A stretch of DNA of 64,000 bases from Plotosus lineatus (taxonomy: Eukaryota; Chordata; Actinopteri; Siluriformes; Plotosidae): positions 45,641,080 through 45,705,079 of the forward strand of contig CM045729.1 in NCBI GenBank assembly GCA_024760905.1, given 5' to 3'. This document shows, piece by piece, positions 56,958 to 64,000 of the stretch. The notes below the pieces were generated by a model. That model saw nothing but the letters and a program-made list of their open reading frames with translations, ran no database searches and had not been told where the DNA came from. The translations under genes and the position numbers were made by a program. Every line of letters starts with the position of its first letter. Positions within the stretch are counted from its first letter, which is position 1.

Positions 56958-57139
56958 GTTCCAGTCTCGGTCCAGCCATCCAAATTTTCAATCTGTTTTT
57001 TTCCAAAATATTTTCTTAAATAAAAGGGATGACTTTTTTTTTCTTTTTTTGCAATTTCTGAATTAATAAAGAAAAACAAAAAAGAGCACTCACAGCGCAT
57101 AATCCTCCACCTAACCAAAAAAAGTCAAGGCTTGCTGTG

Positions 57140-57143
<4 letters not shown>

Positions 57144-57180
<37 letters not shown>

Positions 57181-57192
57181 CTCTCTCTCTCT
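57144..57192. repeat. (CT)n microsatellite
   Basis: CT array interrupted once by gct. 56958-57143 and 57193-57553 hold nothing recognisable. Confidence 0.92.
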
Positions 57193-57566
57193 AACTTGGT
57201 GGCGGTTTGTGTTCTTTTTTTATTTTAAACAGGAAAATTTTGAAAAACAAATTATATATGCTCTGTCATAACTAAACAGTATACGAGGTCTTGCACAATT
57301 GTAATGATTTTTTATATTCTATATTTAAGTTCTGGTATTAACTATAATAACTCCGTAGGACAAAGTGTGTACAGACAGCAGTGAAAGACTAGAAAAATCT
57401 GGGGAGTTAGATATGAACATCTTGAGCAGATTTCACACCTTTTATTGTTGAACATGTTTATAGTAGTATTTCTCATAGTTCCCACTCTAATGAACATGTG
57501 TCGTAAATGTACTGTGATGTATTTCTTTATGAAGGCTTGAAGCTGGCTGATGTTTACACAACTTAG

Positions 57567-57879
57567 AGTCCTTTTGGGCTTTTTACACCCGAGCCATAGT
57601 GCCTCATCAGGCCGGTGCTTATCCTCGGTTTCCATAGCGTGAATTGACCATGAGTTCAACTCCTCTTTGATGGGACGCTGGTCCATCGCAGGTTACCTTC
57701 CCAGTATATTTTTACTGGTACCCATTTATACTGCTGGGTGAGCAGAGGCACACTTGTGATTCAGACCTGCACAAAGGGTCTTAGCACAGTGGGCGTCTAA
57801 CTGGGATTTGAACACACAACCTCCCGATCATGAGCATCGCACCCTAACCACTATGCCACCGGTCCCACTTTAAAGTTGA
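57567..57879 (-). mobile_element. tRNA-derived SINE (third family), antisense
   Basis: Minus-strand copy of the 38246-38573 SINE: head accggtggcatagtggttag, B box tgtgttcaaatcccagt, body ggtccatc..., and the final gcctgatgaggcactatgg. Flanked by ttacacaacttag at 57554-57566 and 57880-57892 (13-bp duplication). The cttac tail is absent in this copy. Confidence 0.87.
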
Positions 57880-57892
57880 TTACACAACTTAG

Positions 57893-58784
57893 TTCACCTA
57901 AAAGTACAATAGACTATCAGAAATCAGGGGGAATAAAACAGGACAACTTGAGGTTTATGCAAAGAGTAGTGTTGGAAATTAGCAATGTACAGCTCACTTG
58001 AATTATTGAGGGTCGGGCTGAGTGAGGTATCAAGCCAGCTTGAGAAATTTATTTGTAATTTCAATTCGGTTGTATTTTTATTTGTAGAGTGCTGTTTACA
58101 ACTGACATTGTCACAAAACAACTTTACATAGTAAAAACAAATTTGATAGCAAAAGATAAACTTAGGTTTTATCACTTAAGAGCCCTCATTTAACACGAGG
58201 AAGAAACCTTGAGAGGAGCCACCCTCATTTAGGTGAAACCAGATAAAATACAAACCATTCAGAAGAAACTTCACTGTAGTTTAACATGAAATCTGGTTGG
58301 TTATCTTTTATCTGTAATGATAATTGTAGTTCTAAATCATTCAGAAAAAAGAGTTCCTGTATATTTCCTGTATAAATATCTCCTGTATATTTAGGCCTAT
58401 AGGGATCATCATCAGCAGAAGCGAGGGACATCTGAGATGAGAACTCCAACCAACAGTAGCAGATCAGCATGGATCACAAGATTCAGAGAGCAGAAGCAGT
58501 AGAATTACTGGTATCGGGGGGGGTTTCAGAAGTAATTTAAAGAGGATTGTGTTGTCTATACAGATGGAAATATGAATGCGCCATCGACTGGAGCGCATAC
58601 ACAGTGCACAGTAAATACACATCGATAGGTGAATATTTAGAGCTGCAATGCAGACACGCAAAATTAATTTTTTGTTGACTGATTTGTTGACTTAAGTAAT
58701 AAGTCGCTCAGGCTATGGATTTTGGGTGATAGCCCCAGTACTACCACTATGAGCATTTTAAATCCATCATAGCAGTCTATATAT
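57893..58784. other. No gene recognised
   Basis: AT-rich unique sequence; 58060-58260 (tttatttgtagagtgctgtt, and aaccttgagaggagccaccc) resembles a dispersed fish repeat but I cannot name it. Confidence 0.4.
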
Positions 58785-58798
58785 GTGTATATGTATGT

Positions 58799-59140
58799 AT
58801 TTCTTTCTTCCCTTTGGCTTTTTCCCTTTCTCGGGAGTCGCCACAGCGAATCATCTGATTCGCACATTTGATTTGGTAGAGGTTTTTACGTCGGATGCCC
58901 TTCCTGTCACAACCCTTTAGCAAGGGACAGAAGTACGCTGACGGCTTTGCAGCCTACACTTTACGAAACTCAGCAATGGTTCTTTTACGTGCCTCTCACC
59001 ATAGACAGTGAGAGACATGGCCCGCCTTCGATAACCCAGTTAGCTGCACTGGGGGGACAGTGACAACCCTGTGGGGACTCGAACCCCCAACTTTTGGATC
59101 AGCGATCCTGGGCCCTATCCACTAGACCACCACATGCCCC
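58799..59140 (-). mobile_element. tRNA-derived SINE with RTE body and tail, 14-bp TSD
   Basis: 342 bp. Head ggggcatgtggtggtctagt with A box tggtctagtgg, B box gggttcgagtccccac, body, RTE 5'-UTR-like block (gtgacaggaagggcatccga, cgtaaaaacc) and RTE 3' end (gattcgctgtggcgactccc). Direct repeats gtgtatatgtatgt at 58785-58798 and 59141-59154. Confidence 0.92.
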
Positions 59141-59211
59141 GTGTATATGTATGTGTGTGTAACATATATATGTATAAACACACACACACTATATACAATG
59201 TAAACTTCAAT

Positions 59212-59214
<3 letters not shown>

Positions 59215-59278
<64 letters not shown>
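59215..59278. repeat. (TA)n array with T run
   Basis: About 30 TA units followed by a poly-T run (59275-59294) at the 3' end of the neighbouring antisense SINE. Confidence 0.9.
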
Positions 59279-59295
<17 letters not shown>

Positions 59296-59296
59296 G

Positions 59297-59572
59297 TCTT
59301 CCTTTCGGCTTTTTCCCTTTTACTCAGGAGTCGCCACAGCAAATCATCTGATTCGCACTTTTTGATTTGGCAGAGGTTTTTACGTCGAATGCCCTTCCTG
59401 TCACAACCCTTTTAACAAGGGACAGAAACACGCTGACGACTTTGCAGCCTACTCTTTACGAAAGTCAGCAATGGTTCTTTTACATGCCTCTCACCATAGA
59501 CAGTGAGAGACATGGCCCGCTTTTGATAACCCAGTTAGCCGCACTGGGGGGGACAGTGACAACCCTGTGGGA
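59297..59572 (-). mobile_element. tRNA-derived SINE with RTE tail, head lost
   Basis: Same family as 58799-59140. The sequence stops at 59572 just before the B box, where a TA array begins. Confidence 0.85.
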
Positions 59573-59706
<134 letters not shown>

Positions 59707-59842
59707 CATGTGTCTATTTATTTGAGTGTATATATGCACATGTGTATACACATATGTGTATATCAGTGTTTCTCAATTATTTTATGTCGCCACCCCCCCT
59801 GGGAGAGGAAAACATTTCGCTTCCACCTCCCAAATATAAATA

Positions 59843-60546
59843 CAGTGGTACCTCACCTTCCGAAATTAATCCGTTACAGAACCTTTTTCTTAACCTGGAG
59901 TTTTCATAAATTGAACCGCATTTTACATGTAAAATGTGTGATTCGTTCCAAGGCCCCCAATACTACCCCTAAACCCTTTAAAAATTCTAAAAGTATACCT
60001 TTTAGGACCTCCTTCTGCTTCAGTATCGTACCGATGGTAGACGGGTTTGGCCATATTCCTTTGCGATATCACTCAACCGCATGCCACAAATTCGTTTCTT
60101 ATTTTCACTTGCACCAGAAATCACGTGCGTGCACGTTTGTGCATGCGTGTGTTGACCATGTCTTAGCAGAATTATAATCTTACAAATGTTTATGGAAGGT
60201 TAAAAGCCTGAGTCAAAAAATAAAGCAATGAGCACACTTAAAAAACTCCTGAAACAATAGTAACTCTGTCCTTTACACGAAAAGCGTTATGGGAGATGCA
60301 GCTCCATAATAGCCAATGGGAGGGAGCTGGGTCATCCCTCCTAGCCAATGGGAGGCCAGCAGGGCGGGATGTTGGAAGATAGTCAATGGGAGAGGAGCTC
60401 GTGCATTGTTTGAATGCTTGAATTGTGCGTTTGGCGCGTTTCTTAAGGAGAACTTGTTTCGTATACAGAGACAAAAAAAATTTTGGAAAATGTTTTTCGT
60501 AACCTGGATTTTTCGTTTGCTGGGACTATTGTAAGGTGAGGTAGTG
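59843..60546. mobile_element. TIR DNA transposon, cagtggtacctcac family
   Basis: 704-bp copy, left end cagtggtacctcaccttccg after TA, right end ttgtaaggtgaggtagtg. It lacks the TG array but keeps three CCAAT-type motifs at 60308-60395. Confidence 0.84.
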
Positions 60547-61041
60547 TTATTTGTCTAAAAACTTTTTTATAAGTAGTCCTCTTCATAACACTGTATCTTT
60601 ATGAACATAATAAATCCTTATTATCATTATGGAATACAAAAAAAATAATAAATGCAGATCAACTTCCAACAAAGAATAACTTTATTAACATTTTTTTAGT
60701 CTTTAAACAAAAAGATTTAAAGTGTATCAATTTGCCTGAAATTAAAGTGTCCTTATTTAAACTGTAAACATTTTTTACTAACAATTTGAGCCATTCGATA
60801 CTGAAAAATACAATTAAATAAAATCAATGAATAATCATAAATTCAAACTGATCAGCAACATTACCTCAGGAGCACAACATATAAAACACTTTAACCTACA
60901 AAACAAAAAATGAATAAAACAATTTGGATTATTTTTATTTATTTATTGTCAAAAATGATTCAGTCCAGATTAATATCATCAATAAGCACTTTTACAGTGC
61001 ACAGCTTTTCGAAGCCGGGTTTAAAGCTCGATACCGAAATC

Positions 61042-61250
61042 TCAGCTCCTTCTCAATGCTGAACTGGGACCTGCACTTATTTTTGCAGCAGTGACGTCAT
61101 CCAGCATGACGGAAACCGTGTGTGCTGCAGGTAGGATCAGTCCCTCTGCTCTGCTGTGGGGTTTTCTGCACTGAGCAGTTTGGTACTCCACCTTATCTGA
61201 TGCTAACAGAGTTCGCTTGTCTGCTGAATTATCATTCACAAAGCAGGATG
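61042..61250 (-). pseudogene. hAT transposase segment downstream of the BED finger
   Basis: The minus strand encodes SCFVNDNSADKRTLLASDKV, then EYQTAQCRKPHSRAEGLILP and AAHTVSVMLDD. The pattern LAS-x-x-V-x-Y-x-x-A-x-x-KKPH-x-x-AE-x-L-x-x-P is well known from the hAT transposases related to ZBED5 and similar domesticated genes. In the intact family this follows shortly after the BED finger; here a 1.4-kb hAT element separates them. The rest of the transposase is lost. Confidence 0.75.
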
Positions 61251-62645
61251 CAGGGGTGGGAATTTTCCGCCAATCGGCGGTTTTCGCCTTTTTGTAAGTC
61301 AAATGGGTCATTTTTGCGATCGATGCAAATCCGGTGTAAAAATCTGGGGGGGTAAGTGCTGTCATCACCGGTCATCTGGTCATATTGTATCCAAATCCTC
61401 TTTTGATGACTGTATCTGGCTCTCAGATAAATCAGTTGGCTTTTTAACAGAATAACGAATACATAATTTTGCTGTCATTTAAATAAAAATACAAAAAAAG
61501 CCATCAAATAAAACAAAAACCGCTGAATAAACCTCGCACATTTAAATCTATTCATCTATTTTCAATGCCAGCCAATCCTTTCTGTATGTGGGCAAATTTT
61601 ATTGGATTATAACAGCCACAGACAGCACGTGTTGTTTTTGAGTAAAGAGATAAATTTCACTTGTTTTTAATCAGCTCATTTGCACGAAGCCAAGCAGAGC
61701 TGGCAAGCCAACACAAATGGACAGACATGGAAAAACTTCAACCCGCAAACCGGCTGATTGCCAAAACTTGGGACGCGCTTCCTGTCACATAAACACTGCA
61801 GCGTGTGAGTCCTGTCGTGTCGAGTCCTCACCCCGTATCAACCAGACTATAAAGTCATCAGCAAAACCATGCAGCACCAGAAGTCGCATTAATAGTAAGC
61901 AGTGCTGCAGTGGTGGGTATGCGCTGTTACACGCCGTGTACCCACTTGTTTTAGTGGCTGAGTTGCGTGCACTGACTTAATTTGGTCTACTTTATAGTTG
62001 ATCAACATAAATTTCCGCGACTGTGTAAATAAAAAGCGGAGTTGAAGTTTCAAAGGCAAAGCCGCACGCTCCCCGCGCTCTGTGCACCTGCGCACCACGG
62101 GCGCTTCGCTGCCATCGTGTACTCACTTATTTTTTTACCATTACAGCACTGATAGTAAGAAATACTTTTATTATTAATAAATAATTTCATTATGACAATG
62201 TCGTTTAAAATAAACTGAGTCTTATCATACTCTAAAATTGTCTGTCTTCGGTTTCAATTTAGTTGTATTCAGTGTATTTATATATATATAAATATGTCTG
62301 TTGCAGGATTAGATTTTAAAATGTCTTTTTTGGCTCTCTTAGTCAAAAGGGTTCCCGAACCCTGGTTTAAAGTACAGTATTTGAAATTAAAACTAGGCCC
62401 ACTGTAGGCCTATAACTGTAAATTAAATTAAATTAAAAAATAATTTTAATAATTAATTTTCATAAGGTTCTCTTTAAAAATATTCCTTCCAGGAGACATC
62501 AATTAAGCCCCTTTTTGTAAGTATAACCCCAAACCTTTTGGGGGCTTTGCCCCCCTGAACCCCTCAGCAAGGGTGCTGCCCCCGTGGCCCCCTTGACCCC
62601 TGCCAATTTTTCCTCCCTTTCCATAAAGGCCTGTTCTCATCCCTG
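61251..62645. mobile_element. hAT element nested inside a hAT transposase gene
   Basis: Ends caggggtgggaattttcc and (reverse complement) cagggatgagaacagg agree at 10 of the first 12 bases. It sits exactly between the BED-finger part and the next transposase part of the host element. The flanks share only catcc, so its target duplication is unclear. No transposase of its own is evident. Confidence 0.65.
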
Positions 62646-62818
62646 GGGATGGTTGTTCGAAATATTCGGCACATTTTTCCTGAAAAAAACTCACACGGCT
62701 CATCACCGTGATCGGGGTGTGACGTCTTTAAGTGACGCCTGAATTTATTTAGGTTCATACTGTCCGCTGCCAATGTTTTCAGACACAGTAAACACAGCGG
62801 TCTTTCCTCGTTTCTCAC
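62646..62818 (-). pseudogene. hAT transposase BED-type zinc finger
   Basis: Minus-strand frame MRNEERPLCLLCLKTLAADS, then MNLNKFRRHLKTSHPDHGDE. The C-x-x-C and H-x-x-x-x-H spacing is that of a BED finger, the DNA-binding domain at the start of many hAT transposases. The following EFFQEKCAEYFEQ is in another frame from about 62690, showing a frameshift. The next family segment resumes at 61250 beyond the nested element. Confidence 0.8.
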
Positions 62819-63210
62819 CGCAGCATAGTGAAGCCGAGTGCTACAGCCGCTTCATCATACCTCCTCCACTTAGCTTTCGGGAGACTTTTGTTTCTCTCAC
62901 TGTCTCCGTCTCTCTCTGCCTCTATTTCCACCCCTGTTAAAATTTCTATGGTGGGTTTATTGACTTCACTTCGTATTTTACCTCTGGGCACACTCTGACA
63001 GTGAGGAAGCCACTGCCACCTGCTGTAGTGGATGTAGAATTATACTTTATCCTAATAAAGCAAAAAAAAAGCATGTTCTCTGGAGTCACACGTGCCTCAC
63101 CCCCACCCCCGTCATCGCACGCACGCCAATGTAGCCCCACTTTTGAGAACCACTGGTATATATGCATCTGCATACGTATGTAAAATGTAAGTTTTCTCAG
63201 TATTTGTATA

Positions 63211-63241
63211 CAGCAAGTTCTCTTTGATCGAGGACTTACTG
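63211..63241. repeat. 31-bp inverted repeat between TA dinucleotides
   Basis: Reads cagcaagttctc, tttgatc, gaggacttactg: two 12-bp arms with two mismatches, TA on both sides (63209-63210, 63242-63243). Looks like the two bare ends of a Tigger-like element with the interior deleted. Confidence 0.5.
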
Positions 63242-63381
63242 TACTTTTTAAATAAATACAGTTCGGATGCACTTTTTGAGACTTGACATCGATAACCATT
63301 ATTTATTTTGTCTGTTCAAATATTAATATAAATAAAACTTTATTATTATCCTCAGTTGGTGTTGATTCATTCGTTTGATCT

Positions 63382-63383
63382 AT

Positions 63384-63409
<26 letters not shown>
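63382..63409. repeat. (CA)n microsatellite
   Basis: About 14 CA units. Confidence 0.9.
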
Positions 63410-63418
<9 letters not shown>

Positions 63419-64000
63419 GTACACTTGGTCGAGACGTGAGCTATTGTGCCTGGATTCTGTGTAAGTAGGAATTAGCTCATAAATCCATGATGGGATGTGG
63501 AATGTGATTTCTCTGCAGCGATGTTGCCATGGCGACAACTTTCCCAAATGTCACAGCCAACATTAGCATTTCCTGTTGATCCAGGAACTCATCACCCCCC
63601 CAATTCTTTGTGTAAATGTGTTTTTTATGGTCTCTTCAGGATAATTGTTTTATTGTTTTGCTGCATTTTGAAACAGACATTTCCTCACATGCCATCTATA
63701 AAGATTATAGAGATTGGACTTGGATATGAAAGGCACGCTCAGATTTCTGCTCTGATTTTTGTAGAAACAAGCCGTGCTGAGGCCAGAGTAAGGTTGAGCT
63801 GCATGCTTGGGTTTTTGTTTTGACTAAATGCTTGGTGCATATGAAATATCTCAGGGTTCTGGCCTTACTTGGTTTCTTTGTGTAAATGCAGAAGCACCGA
63901 GTTGTAACTGTTATTTACTATAACTGTTATTGTAGGAAGAAGTGTACGGAATGTGCTGCTGCCTAATGAAGGTGTGAGTTTTCTGTTTCTGTCATCTCTC
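63410..64000. other. No gene recognised; intron sequence
   Basis: Unique sequence to the end of the window. No exon with splice sites and a Par-3 reading frame was found. A possible RFX site is listed separately. Confidence 0.5.
63523..63536. promoter_or_regulatory. Possible RFX X-box
   Basis: gttgccatggcgac fits the RYYNYY-N(1-3)-RRNRAC pattern of RFX transcription factor sites and is nearly palindromic. It lies in repeat-free intron sequence. A single match of this length can arise by chance. Confidence 0.35.

Larger units (their letters stand above)
59764..63155 (-). mobile_element. hAT transposon with decayed transposase and two nested elements
   Basis: Ends cagtgtttctcaatt and (reverse complement) cagtggttctcaaaa, flanked by gtgtatat (59756-59763) and gtatatat (63156-63163), 7 of 8 identical. 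The minus strand carries a BED zinc finger (62646-62818) and a following transposase segment (61042-61250). Nested inside: a cagtggtacctcac element (59843-60546) and another hAT (61251-62645). The catalytic RNase-H-like part is not visible. Confidence 0.8.

Noticed and set aside
63497..63823. Possible downstream pard3b exon
   Set aside because: The translation has none of the expected sequence after KDK, and no frame-matched AG/GT borders were seen.

Overview
This is vertebrate nuclear DNA, most likely from a ray-finned (teleost) fish. It is AT-rich with long non-coding stretches and many microsatellites. Its repeats are typical of fish: RTE-type LINEs, tRNA-derived SINEs, Tc1, Tigger/pogo-like and hAT transposons. 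Species cannot be told from the sequence. I see no bacterial genes, operons, CRISPR arrays, rRNA genes or viral genes.

The only host coding sequence I can support is one 102-bp exon at 54620-54721 (+). It has correct splice sites and encodes 34 residues of the N-terminal domain of a Par-3 family polarity protein, closest from memory to PARD3B. The rest is best read as two very large introns of that gene: about 54.6 kb or more upstream and 9.3 kb or more downstream. Exon 1 and exon 3 were not found.

Layout. 0-3.3 kb: a hAT MITE and copy A of a segmental duplication carrying a Tigger-like insertion. 5.9-6.9 kb: a TIR element. 7.2-12.9 kb: antisense RTE pieces, a SINE and a Tigger-like MITE. 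14.0-17.9 kb: a composite of nested DNA transposons. 18.2-24.0 kb: nested hAT, Tc1 and TIR elements. 26.0-27.5 kb: copy B of the duplication. 27.5-30.3 kb: SINEs. 32.15-35.2 kb: a nearly full-length but decayed RTE LINE with 17-bp target-site duplications. 35.7-39.8 kb: a cluster of SINEs, RTE stubs and TIR transposons inserted in one another. 40.8-47.5 kb: a 6.7-kb region bounded by ~165-bp inverted repeats, holding LINE 5' ends in inverted arrangement, a THAP-like fragment and an intact RTE endonuclease frame. 47.7-50.1 kb: MITEs and a SINE. 53.3-54.2 kb: a second kind of decayed LINE. 54.6 kb: the exon. 56.2-59.6 kb: an RTE with a 5' inversion and several SINEs. 59.8-63.2 kb: a hAT transposon with another hAT inside its transposase.

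The mobile elements form an interacting community. One RTE LINE is present as a full-length copy, 5'-truncated stubs and internally deleted copies that keep only the two ends. A tRNA-headed SINE has a body and tail matching the same LINE ends, so it probably uses the LINE's reverse transcriptase. The DNA transposons are mostly non-autonomous and insert at TA or with 8-bp duplications. Several insertions can be ordered in time because one element interrupts another or a paralogous empty site is present. I found no convincing new defence or metabolic system; the best discoveries are these insertion histories and the LINE-to-SINE series. All comparisons were made by eye, without alignment software or database searches.
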